In this document: positions 10,074-19,871 of the stretch, piece after piece
How positions within the stretch are numbered: position 1 is the stretch's first letter
Layout of the letters: the number at the start of each line of letters is the position of its first letter
Assembly (NCBI GenBank): GCA_964019695.1
Contig: OZ026521.1
Span: 33,949,601-34,013,600, forward strand
Source of the DNA: Loripinus fragilis
Lineage: Eukaryota; Mollusca; Bivalvia; Lucinida; Lucinidae
Length of the DNA: 64,000 nt
Direction: 5' to 3'
Notes under the pieces: generated by a model
Seen by the model: the letters and a program-made list of their open reading frames with translations, nothing else
Database searches by the model: none
What the model was told of the DNA's origin: nothing
Made by a program: the position numbers and the translations under genes

Positions 10074-12265
10074 AAAATTATTTGGCAGAAATGGTCACTG
10101 GGTGACCTTCTACAAGAATTGCTTAAACAAAGATCTGTTGAAAAGCATTAGCTGTCAGGGGTGTGGCTGATTTCCCTCTTTAAACATTTGCTGCTTTGAA
10201 AACCAAACAAATTGGCATACATGAGTGCTCATGTTTTATTGAATTTATTAAACGAGTTGGAGAAAAGAAATAAAATGCGTGGCTTGCCGAGCATTATATC
10301 TCTTTTTCGCAACAAGTTTAATAAAGGACCTGGGATAGTTTCCTATTCAATCTGCCCAAATTTTGACAGCATGTGGCTAGGATAATGCATAACTGAAAAC
10401 TATAGTTTTGTGCTTAAATCAAACCCCTACATTTAGTGCACCTAGCAAAATGAAAATATTTTGAAAATATTGCATGATTATGCCAGGACTCTAGGGATTA
10501 GGGAGTGGGGGTAGTTTTTGTGACCGAATTTTATTTCACAGAAAGTCAAAGTTTCGTCGGGTATTCACCTAAGTACATGTAAATATTATGTTTGTGACGC
10601 AGAATTTGAGACGAAAGTGTTGCGATTGCATAAAATTTGGGTTGAGAAGATTTCATTGTTTCATCTAAACAAGTGTGCTGTCAATTACTTTTGACTATTA
10701 CCTGTAATGCTTCAAGGTTTGAACCTACTATCTTTTTCATAGAAAAAATATCATTTTCCATGAAACTTTTCTCTGGTCATTTTTATGGGCAATCCTTCAT
10801 TAAGACTGTCCTAGGTCCTTCAATAATACAAGAGCATGAATGTTAGATTCTATTTATCATATGACATTAAGATTACTTTGAAATCTCATTTCTGTCGTAA
10901 AAATGTTATTATTTGTCATTATGTACGCAACGTTGTTATGGACATCAAGTGGTTTATCAATTTTATTGCATGGTGTTATCTCACTCCCAGACACTACGTT
11001 GTATGATAAATGGCCATTAGTGACCCTCGACAAAAATTGCTAAAATGAATTTGGTTGGTCAATAAACATGGCCCGCCAGAGGGCTTGGCTTATTGTAGCT
11101 AGGGAAACTTTCAAAATCTTTCTCTCTGAAACTCAAAATAATTTGCCAGAAATGGTCAATGATGGCTAAAACATATTTGATCCACTGAAAAACAAGGTGT
11201 GGGTGCGGAGTGTGAGGTTTATAATAGATTTAATCTCGGAAACCAATGGTCAGACAGATTTTTTTAATTCGCAAACGACAAAAAGCATACAAAATTACCC
11301 AGCATGCAAATAGTAAATTAAACAAGAAAAACCTCCTTTATCATCATTTATCTGCTAATTTCTTCATTTCCAGCCTCTCAGACCTCTAAAGATAATGTTT
11401 ATAAAGAAATTTTGAATGCTTTTTTGTTGTCTGCTGATTTTTTTCAAAATCAACTTTTTTGAAAAATTCTTTCAGGAATACCATTAAAGTGTCAAACAAT
11501 TTGGATCCAGATCAGGCCCGACATTTGTCGGGCCTGATCTGGGTCCAAACTGTTTGCAAAGGTTATCAGCAGACGACACTAGTACGCAAAGAGATGAAAG
11601 GATGTTCATTTCCGTATTATTTATATACCCTGGACATTTTGTATTAGCAGATCTCTTATCTCCGGGGAGCAGAACCGATTTCTTCATCAAAAACAAGACC
11701 CGTTGTTGTTGATTCTTTTTTTATTCAAATACTGGTTTCATATATACACTGAAATAATGACAATGTAATTCCGAAGAGAAATCAGAAAATCCACAGCTTT
11801 GAATTATAAACCGTATTCTACTGATAAGCGGCGGCGGCACATAAGTCCTGATTAACAAAAACTTTGATGGTAAAATTGTGAAAATTTTCTTATCCATCTT
11901 CTGTCATATTTGTTTGGGGTGCTCAAAAGAACCATCTCATTGAGACGGTTCTTTTGAGTACCCACAACATAAGGAGTGCAGTGGCTCAGTTGGTAGAGTG
12001 TTAGACTGGTGATCAAAGAGTTTCTGGTTCAAGCCTCACCTTGAGCAAAACACTTTATCCGCTGTTAGTACTGGTTCAACCCACGAAGACTGTCCCAACA
12101 TGAATGAAAAATTGTTGACTGGGACGTAAAGATACAAACTAAACCAAAACCAGAACATAATTTTTATGTCATGGTTGAGATAGGAAGAAAATTAATTTTT
12201 AGATACGCAAGGCCTCTGTTCATACACGGCTGACAATCTGTCGAATGCGAAACCGGCGGTTCAGC
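10074..12265. repeat. Tandem duplication, unit 2 (2,192 bp)
   Basis: Second copy of the unit at 7882-10073, in direct orientation, with every internal repeat at +2,192. Its right end continues into the left arm of the larger inverted-repeat element (about 12222-12405), while unit 1 stops inside that arm. The duplication therefore arose after that arm existed and has its breakpoint within it. Apparent identity means either a very recent event or an assembly duplication. Confidence 0.95.
11973..12153 (+). mobile_element. tRNA-derived SINE in duplication unit 2
   Basis: Copy of the SINE at 9781-9961 produced by the 2,192-bp duplication rather than by a new insertion; it shares the same flanking aacataa. 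Confidence 0.85.
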
Positions 12266-12405
12266 AAAGACATCTGGTCAATTAATTTCCGATTTCGCAA
12301 AGAGGATCCGCAGAAGGTAAACAATCAACGAGTGCTCGCGTTTGAAAGCCGTTAATTTGAACTAAAATGAATATTTTTGAAATTAAAGAATGCTATTTTG
12401 TCAGT
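12222..12405 (+). repeat. Left arm of a large inverted-repeat element
   Basis: The segment from acacggctgacaatctgtcg through tgcgaaaccggcggttcagc, ttcgcaaagaggatccgc and gaatgctattttgtcagtt is repeated inversely at about 25064-25250 with roughly 80-90 percent identity over the first 90 bp. The two arms bracket the DIRS and Tx1/L1-like elements. The outer element, its type and its target duplication are not resolved. Confidence 0.65.
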
Positions 12406-12890
12406 TTTATATCGGTTTCTTCGTGCACCAAAGGATATGGTTTGGTGTTTCCTCCTTGTTGTGATTTTTCTTCCGCCCCGTGAAACACCTGTTAAGATGA
12501 GGAATATATGGGACAAACACGACGATATTTTGCTAGTTCTGACAATTATTGCCTTGTGGGCTACAAACAAGACGCCATGCTGAGTGTGTATATAATGCGG
12601 GGGGTCTGTAATAACTCCACATTGGCGTAGGGTATTACATTTTGCAGATTTGTAGGCTAATTCAGTCTCAAGTTTTTGGTTTCGCATGTAAATGTTACAA
12701 ACTAAACAAATAAGGGTTGAAATAATATTCCTTCATATTTTAATGATTACATGCCGAACCAGGAACAATCTTTCCTTTTAATCAATATTCTAAAATATGC
12801 TAAACGCTGTGTTAGTTGGGGCGCAATCCCCGACTTACGAAAATATAATTCAAACAATTAGACAGTGAATTTTTTCATCGAGACTCACTG
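12406..12890. other. Remaining interior of the outer element
   Basis: About 485 bp between the left arm and the DIRS. Two opposed short frames overlap here (12352-12687 on the minus strand and 12377-12583 on the plus) with no recognisable domain. It may be part of the outer inverted-repeat element or plain intron. Confidence 0.35.
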
Positions 12891-12939
12891 ATAATGGACC
12901 CCTCATCCAAGCGTTTTGTGTAGGATGAGGGGCATTATT

Positions 12940-13091
12940 GGAAATAATGGCCTGAGGCCAAGCTTCTTTCTAACAAGCATATTTACTATCGCGGTATAAT
13001 TCGGAGCGCACTTTTAAGCAAGTACTGTATGTTAAAAAATCCACGTGACCCAACCGAGTACACAGACAACAACGTGTATTACTTCAGATTT
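12940..13091. repeat. DIRS left terminal inverted repeat
   Basis: From ataatggcct through ctttctaacaagcatattta, actatcgcggtataattcgg and cgtgtattacttcagattt. It is the inverse of 19028-19186 with few differences (for example a ca/cc change before the cacgtgac box). Confidence 0.92.
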
Positions 13092-13193
13092 TAAAGAGAA
13101 ATTTTTTGCCATTTTGTTGTAAACTCACAATCGGGAGGGAAATGGCTTAATACAACCTAAATCTTATTAAGACAGTAAAGAGGTGGGTAGGCA

Positions 13194-13311
13194 GAAGCTT
13201 GGCCTCAGGCCATTATTTCCAATAATGCCCCTCATCCTACACAAAACGCTTGGATGAGGGGTCCATTATTTTCATAATGGCCTTCAGCCTTCGCTTCTTT
13301 CTAACAAGCAT
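13194..13311. repeat. DIRS internal complementary region
   Basis: 13194-13268 is the complement of the outer left end (12891-12967), including the gatgagggg stem. 13262-13311 equals the complement of the outer right end (19137-19186). Bridging both termini in one place is what the DIRS circularisation model requires. Confidence 0.9.
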
Positions 13312-13383
13312 CTTTAAAGCTCAATCAAAATGGCAAATAACATAATGTTCAAAGGACCAAACACAAATAGCAATTCCTTTCAT

Positions 13384-14151
13384 TTATTGCTTTAAAACAG
13401 CTTCTGCAAAATTAATGGCATCATTGGACTGATTTCCCCGCGATGACCAGTCCCCAGTCTTTAGGATCTGCTGAATGGAGCACCCTTTATTAAAGGCTGC
13501 TGATGCTGATGCTCCCCTAAAAGAATGAGCTTTAAACACAGAAGTGTCAATACCTGACAAATATAAAACAGTTTTTAACCATCTTGCTACAATGCTAGTA
13601 CCAACTGCGTTAAATGAGCAAAATGACACAAATAACTGTCTAGATTTACGTTTATCCTTCAACTTTTCAAGGTAGAAAAGTAATGTATGCATGACACATA
13701 ACTGTTCTTCCTCAAAATGTAGAAGTTCAAGCTGAAACGCCTTTCCGGGTTTAGATGTTTTTAGCATGTTTTCAAACACAAAAATAATTTTATCCTCCTC
13801 AACTCTCATTAAGTCAATATTCACGGATACCAATGTCTGAGCACGTGGGGCTACTGCTAATGCTAATGCTACCAAAGTCACAGTTTTGAAAGTAAGCATC
13901 TTAATACTAAGATTCTCTAATGGATATAGTGTTCTTAAAAACTGGATAACATGATCCACGTTCCACATAGAATGATACCTAGGAACAGGTGGAATTTTGT
14001 TAAAGAGTCCCTTCATAAAACGAGAAATATATGAAGGAGAAACACACCATTCATTACCTAATAGTTTTAATGTTTGGATAATCATGGATTTATGGGTGTT
14101 TATTACACTATATGACTTACCCCGCTTCTGTAAATAATTAAGGTAAGACAA
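13384..14151 (-). pseudogene. DIRS tyrosine recombinase (YR), catalytic Tyr not found
   Basis: 255 codons resembling the phage-integrase-fold recombinase that integrates DIRS circles. Visible: an N-terminal SAM-like part (SYLNYLQKRGKSYSVINTHK), the first catalytic Arg in APRAQTL (about residue 103), and the H-x-x-R box HSFRGASAS (His209, Arg212) followed by GDWSS (Trp235). After the tryptophan, family members carry the nucleophilic Tyr about 10-15 residues on. Here the tail is RGNQSNDAINFAEAVLKQ with no Tyr, so the frame has shifted or the residue is lost. The frame begins at a TTG and is open upstream; it overlaps the preceding frame, and the true start is not visible. Antisense to the host gene. 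Confidence 0.85.
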
Positions 14152-14156
14152 TACCG

Positions 14157-14732
14157 TTACTTCAGATGACTGAACCGGATTTCTTTTCCCCGCATAACAC
14201 CAAACACACCAGCTCCTCCATGCTGCATTGTACTGCTTTTCTGTACCGGCACGCCATGATGCACAGATCGTTGTGACAACTTCTTCTGGAAATCCTTTGT
14301 TCTGGAGACATCTCCTGAGACAATGACTCCAACTAGAGACAATGACTTTCTCATTGGATGAGGCTGATTGTTGTGGGGTAACGTTAGCAGGTCCTGGTGT
14401 CTTGGTAATCTGACAGGAAAATCAGACAACAAAGAAATTAACATAGGAAACCAGGTTTGACAAGGCCAGTGTGGCACTATCAACAAGGCCTTGCTTACCT
14501 TGTCCTCAACTATCTTGTTGAGAACTTTGCTTATCATATTAAATGGTGCAAAAATGTATGGAGAAAAATGTGACCAGCATAAAGAAAAAGCGTCACTTCT
14601 GTATGCACCAGGTTGTGGAAACCAAGAGACGAACTTCTGTATTTGAAAATTTAGCCTAGAGGCAAATAAATCAATATCTGTTTTAAAAAATTGATCAGAT
14701 AACCTCAAAAAATATCCTTCTTCAAAAACCAT
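14157..14732 (-). pseudogene. DIRS pol, region after RNase H
   Basis: 191 codons. The first part, with DIDLFASRLNFQIQKFVSWF and then PYIFAPFNMISKVLNKI, is the region that follows RNase H in DIRS and related pol proteins (DLFAS box, W, Y-x-F-P/A-P-F). The later part is poorly conserved and ends at HLK-stop beside the recombinase frame. It overlaps the end of the RNase H frame by 11 nt, and continuity of homology across that point implies a frameshift. Confidence 0.75.
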
Positions 14733-15264
14733 TCTGTGGTATCTGAAAAATGTCTTGAGTTAAAGTCTGCACAGTTAACTGAAGACGCAATGTAACAGAC
14801 TGAAATAAAAATATTTCTGGACAGACACCGTTCCCAAATATTTTAGCCAATAAATCCATCTCTCTGGAGGCCATACCCCCAAAGTTGTTTATGTAAGCTT
14901 TGGCATTGGTTGAGTCAGACTGTATACTAATATGAATATCTTTCATTTCTGAACAGAAAACTTGTAACCCATAAAATATTGCTAATAATTCCAGATAATT
15001 GATGTGATGTCCCTTTTCAGACATTGACCATCTACCACCAACTGATCTTTTTGATGCTATGTCAAAGGCTCCCCAACCTTGACAAGATGCATCCGTTTGT
15101 ATGCAAATTGAAGGTTTGGGTGGTCTGATATGTTTTCCATTTCTAACCTTAACATTCTTAATCCACCAATTTAGCTCTGATAAACTTTCCTCAGATAAAT
15201 TGATATACTGGTCAAAATCATTGCAATTGTTAAGACCTCTGACTTTGTCTCTTTCTAGAGCCAT
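14722..15264 (-). pseudogene. DIRS RNase H domain
   Basis: 180 codons. IQTDASCQGWGAF holds the first Asp, NYLELLAIFYGLQVF the Glu, and IQSDSTNAKAYINN the second Asp. These acidic residues are the RNase H metal site that removes RNA from the RNA:DNA hybrid. The frame starts at an ATG, but homology probably extends upstream in another frame (ASFIGLIINASR lies at about 15280-15320), so the ATG is unlikely to be a real start. A one-base shift separates this frame from the RT. Confidence 0.85.
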
Positions 15265-15373
15265 GTAATGTAATTGTGCGAGATGCGTTTATAATCAAGC
15301 CAATAAATGATGCTAAATCACGAATGATAACTGGCTTTTTACAACTTAACTTTTGAGCCATTTTAATAATTTT

Positions 15374-16360
15374 TTAAATTTTCTCTTCTGGTAAGAAAAC
15401 TTTGAATAACACAGAATCCAAAATGAAACCAAAAAATACAATTCTTTGTGATGGCACAAAAACAGACTTTTCTTTATTGATAGAAAACCCCAAAGATTGG
15501 AAAGTATCAACCATTGTCAAAAAATTACTGCCACAAATAGATTTATCTTGATTCATATTGAGAGAATCGTCTATGTAGTAAGAGCATCTAAAACCTTGCT
15601 GCCTGAACCATCTAAAAATGGGTTTAAGTAACTTGGTATAAACCCTAGGCGCAGAGCTCAAGCCAAATGGTAAGCAGATGAAAGTAAATAGTTGCCCTTG
15701 CCATAGGAATTTGAGAAACTTTTGAAATAATGGCTGAATAGCAACACTGAAGTATGCATCAGATAAATCTAGCTTTGTGAAAAAATCATTTGGTTGAATC
15801 ATATCTAAAACCACAGGAAAAGTCTCCTGTTTAAAATGTTTGTAGGTTACAAATTTGTTTAATTCTCTCAAATTAATAACCGGTCTAAATTTGCCATTAG
15901 GTTTTGGCACAATAAAAATATTTGAAATAAATTGTTCTTTTTCGTTTTTAGATGGAATAATAGCTCCTTTTTCCAACAAGGTTTTTATTTCATTTGTAAC
16001 CAACTCTTTTTGGTCCTCTGAAAATGATATTTCACTTGGGATTTTATGCTGTTTTGGATAAGTATCAAATTCTATTTGATATCCTGCAACTGTTTGCAAT
16101 ACCCATGGGTCATTTGTAAATAATTTCCAGCTGTCTAAACAGAATCTGATTTTTCCGGATTGGCTTACCTTATCTATGACCTTCCTCCGGACTTGTGACA
16201 GTTGAGGTCCTTCTGGACTTTTTTGGAAATGGATACCTATACTGACCAAATTGCGCTGAAGGTCTACTGACACCACCATATGGTTGATATCTATAATAAC
16301 CACGGCCACCATAGCCTTGATAATTGGATCCTCTGTATGGCCCAGCTCTGCCCCTTGCAC
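15374..16360 (-). pseudogene. DIRS reverse transcriptase
   Basis: 328 codons. The first roughly 60 overlap the 3' end of gag in another frame. RT motifs are clear: KFRPVINLREL (about 157-167), LDLSDAYFSV (motif A, about 197-206), LPFGLSSAP (about 230-238), YIDD (motif C, 262-265) and VFFGFILDS. The catalytic aspartates are present. The frame ends at a TAA after FLPEEKI, yet the same frame continues for about 110 nt with family-like sequence, so this is a nonsense change or small indel inside a formerly longer pol. It opens with a GTG and has no credible own start. Confidence 0.9.
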
Positions 16361-16671
16361 GACCTCTCAAATTCATGTGTTGTGGTACATTGAAATACTG
16401 GTCTTTTGTTATGGACAAACCTGTGTCACACTTTTTTATTTCTTTGTGAACGTCGTCACCAAAGAGGAAAGTGGATATTGGTGTGTTGATATTACAAAGA
16501 TTTGCATATTTCTTTTTCAGGCTTGGCCTAATCATATATCTACGCCTCAGTGACAAATTAAACTGGGCCTGACCTAGTAAGGTAATGGAGTCAGATATTA
16601 AGGTCCGAGCCTTCTCATTACTCTGAATTTGTTCCTTTAGAATATCGAGCAACTCAAATATAGGGGTGATA
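16170..16671 (-). pseudogene. DIRS gag, 3' part
   Basis: C-terminal part of the DIRS gag-like protein: TPIFELLDILKEQIQSNEK, then SLRRRYMIRPSLKKKYANLC, then an RG/RY-rich tail (RGRARGRAGPYRG, YGGRGYYRY) likely to bind nucleic acid. It is cut off at 16671 by a mariner-like element. The ATG at 16697 that opens this frame lies inside that element and is spurious. The other half of gag resumes at 17997, and removing the insert and one TA restores the same frame. Confidence 0.85.
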
Positions 16672-17996
16672 CGAGGGCTGTTCAAATATGAATGCAAGTG
16701 GCTTCATAACTTTCTTCACATATATGCTACGACAAAATGGTAAACGTTTCTATAAAGGACTATATGTCACCTTTAAAGTGGCACCAGACCTAAAGAAAAA
16801 TATAGTATTCTTATCGAGTTATAGCCCTTTGAATGAGGGTCACGTGTGTATACTAACAAACTCAATGCTTCGAACATGTTCCAATGATAGAGACGAGCGT
16901 ATAATTCTTCGAGGAACAGGTGAAATTTCTTGAAATTTTTAAGGAAGTATCCCCATATTCTTACATAATGACTCTGTGAAAGTTGCGAAAATCCGACATG
17001 CTTTTGTTAAATTACAACGAATCGTTTTCATTAAAGTCTCTTTATGTTTGCAAATAAATGGTAAACAAAACATCACCTTACAGTTTTCAGTTAAACTTAT
17101 CTATAACAAAATGCACGAAGCAACATTTAAACTAGTTTTAACTCAAAGACAATAATGTTGATTGCTCATACTGAGTTGTTGTTACAAATTATTGATGGAT
17201 AGTTGGTAATTTTTAAAAGCTAAAAGCATTTTTATTAAGTCAAAAATGCCTTAAATGGAAGGGGTTATAGAATTTATACTTATTTTTTTCCATTACATTG
17301 CGGCTTTATTCTAAATTTGAACGTCAACTTTAAGTTTGACCACTATAGGCACTATTTACAATAAAATTACTCACCTGGTCTTGAGGACTAGACAGATTGA
17401 ACATATTTTAATTAATGTAAACACGTCATTAAGAAGCAGAAAAAATGCTTGAAAAATTATATAAAATGGGATAACTCTGTAAATAGAGGACGGATTATTT
17501 TGAAAACTTCCTTATGACATATTTAGCATGTTTTCAGCAAAACGCAAGGAAAACAACACAGCGATGTTTATTATTCCATCACTAGTAGATAACTAACAAT
17601 GACGTTTATCATAAAATTAATGACGTCACAAACGTGCATGTTTACTCGAGATTGAAACAGGATTATATAAACTTTTTCCTGCAAGCAACTTTTGGTTAGT
17701 TACTTAAACTTGCATTTAAAATTTGGTGCCATTTTGTCTAAAACTAACAAAGATATGACACTATATCGCAGATGTACCAAAATGTACATTGCAATTTGCT
17801 TCAGAAAAACTTCAGTATACAGGAATGGCCTTTAATTAAGGATCTGTAACTCGAGAAATATAGTGAGTGTTTCCTTATGTTTAGTGCCATTTTAAAGGCG
17901 ACAAATAGTTCTTTCCAGAAAGGTATGGCATTTTGTCGTAGCGTATATGTGAAGAAAGTTATGAAGCTACTTGCATTCATATTTGAACAGCCCTCG
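16672..17996. mobile_element. Mariner-like non-autonomous element inside DIRS gag
   Basis: 1,325 bp flanked by TA on both sides (16670-16671 and 17997-17998). The ends are long inverted repeats starting cgagggctgttcaaatatga and remaining alignable for about 200 bp (tgcaagtggcttcataactt, cttcacatatatgctacgac). TA duplication and ends of the form AGGGCTGTTCAAA fit the Tc1/mariner superfamily. There is no transposase frame; the 81-codon frame at 16688-16933 lies mostly within the inverted repeat. Insertion split the gag frame of the DIRS. Confidence 0.88.
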
Positions 17997-18897
17997 TACC
18001 AGATGCTATGAGTGACTGTATGTCCCTGAAGGCTTTATCATATGTCTGTGCTCTTTTATTAATGTCATTCCAAATTTCACGATTTACCAATGGAGGCGAC
18101 AACATTTCACAATTAGATGGCAGTTTATATTTAGTGACCAAGTCATCCATGTCACACTGCGTAGTGCATGCCATATTGATAAGAGATGCTAGTGAAGGTG
18201 AAATTGGACTACCCTTAACAGGTTGTTTCAATTTTGGCAGTTGCCACATATAATTATCAGAAGTTACGACTTCGTTGCAACTCTTATTAGGCTGATGTTG
18301 AGGTTGGATGTCATATAATGCATTACTAATGTCATTTTCAATAGTCCTCAATGGAGGCCTGACTGAAACATTTTCCCCAGGAATAATTTCTATATCACTG
18401 GCCATCCCATCATTCTCCACCTCAACATGCATTTTGGGGGCCAAATGATCCAAAGTGTCCCCATAAAGGCCTTGAATATCGTCTTCATAGGACTCATATG
18501 GTAAAAATTGAGCAGGGGGAACTGACTCAATACCAATAACCTGTCTTAATTTTTGTATATCAGCCTCAGACAAGTTGTCTAAATCAATAGTATTTTTCCT
18601 TTTTGGAACGGGTTTGGGTAAAACTGAACGCATATCTGTCTTGGCCGAACCCGGTTGGCCTAAATTCGCCGAGGCCGAACATGAACTAGAACTTGGCAAA
18701 ACAACAGTTGCCTTTTTGTTGAGGTTTTTTCTTTTGATTTACCTTTTTTCTTGGGCCCGACTACGTCGGGTCCTTTTGCCACGTCAGCCTTATGAGTATA
18801 CACTGGCCGTTGACACTGGCATGGCTTCAAGTTGTTCGAAACCAGAAAATTCCGACTCTTCCTCGTCGGATTGAAATAATGACAGGACATCGTCCAT
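17997..18897 (-). pseudogene. DIRS gag, 5' part with two frameshifts
   Basis: Starts at an ATG whose codons read MDDVLSLFQSDEEES (18897 leftward), an acidic opening seen in DIRS gag proteins. That frame stops after about 35 codons. A second frame carries ADVAKGPDVVGPKKKGKSK, and a third carries VLPSSSSCSA, then IDLDNLSEADIQKLRQVIG, and runs to 17997. The three segments fit one protein interrupted by two small indels. Downstream the frame is broken by the mariner-like insertion at 17996. Products of this copy would be truncated. Confidence 0.75.
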
Positions 18898-19027
18898 GCT
18901 TATGCTATACTAACTCTAGTCTAGCAATTAACAAATAATATTAAAGAATAAACTTTCAAATTTAAAAGAACTGAAATGTACCTGTGCGCTCTTGAGTCGC
19001 GATGTTGACACGTCAAACGCAAAAGTA

Positions 19028-19186
19028 AATCTGAAGTAATACACGTTGTTGTCTGTGTACTCGGTTGGGTCACGTGGGTTTTTTAACATACAGTACTTGC
19101 TTAAAAGTGCGCTCCGAATTATACCGCGATAGTAAATATGCTTGTTAGAAAGAAGCGAAGGCTGAAGGCCATTATGAAAATAATGG
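19028..19186. repeat. DIRS right terminal inverted repeat
   Basis: Inverse of the left repeat, from aatctgaagtaatacacg to gaaggccattatgaaaataa tgg. It is the 5' end of the element because the genes read leftward from here. Confidence 0.92.
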
Positions 19187-19294
19187 CAAAATGCTTTATT
19201 TTCTTTTGTATTTTTTGGCGACCTTGACCGTGTTGAAACAGGAGTTTTGGAGGAGGGAATAAATTCCTTGAAAACCTTGCCGAAATCAAGTAAA

Positions 19295-19298
<4 letters not shown>
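19187..19298. other. Spacer between DIRS and LINE
   Basis: About 112 bp with no recognised feature, ending in aagtaaattac directly before the LINE's poly(T). Part of this may be the LINE's target duplication (aagtaaat recurs at about 25109), but the match is short. Confidence 0.4.
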
Positions 19299-19332
<34 letters not shown>

Positions 19333-19871
19333 TGGGCTCCTCCTCCCCTACACCCACTCCATTGTTTTTATTTTCCTCTCACTTTATTTTTTGGTTAATT
19401 CTTTCTGTTGTTCGGACAAAATACAAAAACATTGAGACAGCAAAACAAAAGACCCATGAAGACATTGGGAAACCACCTGGATACTTGGGGCCTTTAGAGC
19501 TCCCTCCAATTACCCCAAATATCCACACACCATCCCTACAAGAAAACATAACAAACAGAAAAAATCAACCATAATAAAAAAAAAGACATTTATACATAGA
19601 ATAATATGAAATATAAACATGGTAAGTCAGTCCACTTCTGTGCAAAAATAACACAAAAGCGGATTGACCTACTTAAACAAGGGCGAATGGGATTTTATAA
19701 GAGAAAATCTCTAAGCCAATCAGCGAACAGCTTATATCTCGCTGTTCGGTAGGTATCCTCCCAAGAGAGGACACCCAAAACCGTACATACTAAATTATAA
19801 GATAGATTAAGGTTTTTAAAAGTAAATTTGTTATCTGCTGACTTCTTTTTTTGACTTTTCTGATCATAAAA

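Larger units (their letters stand above)
12891..19186 (-). mobile_element. DIRS-like tyrosine-recombinase retrotransposon, decayed
   Basis: A 6.3-kb element on the minus strand, about 5.0 kb without its nested insertion. The terminal inverted repeats are at about 12940-13091 and 19028-19186. An internal complementary region (13194-13311) matches the left end in inverse orientation and then the right end, which is the hallmark of DIRS-1-type elements that replicate through a circular intermediate. In coding order it carries gag, reverse transcriptase, RNase H, a connection region and tyrosine recombinase. Several frameshifts and stops break these frames and the recombinase lacks its expected tyrosine, so this copy should be immobile. 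A 10-bp stem (cccctcatcc with ggatgagggg) lies in the left end at 12898-12932. No target duplication is expected for this class, and none was seen. Confidence 0.93.

Noticed and set aside
9267..11696. Identical short ORF pairs at 9267-9504 and 11459-11696
   Set aside because: They lie over a palindromic repeat within the tandem duplication; identity reflects the duplication, not protein conservation.
12352..12687. 111-codon minus-strand ORF as a gene of the outer element
   Set aside because: It overlaps an opposed ORF and has no recognisable motif; chance length is sufficient.
16688..16933. 81-codon ORF as a transposase start
   Set aside because: It lies largely within the long terminal inverted repeat and has no motif.
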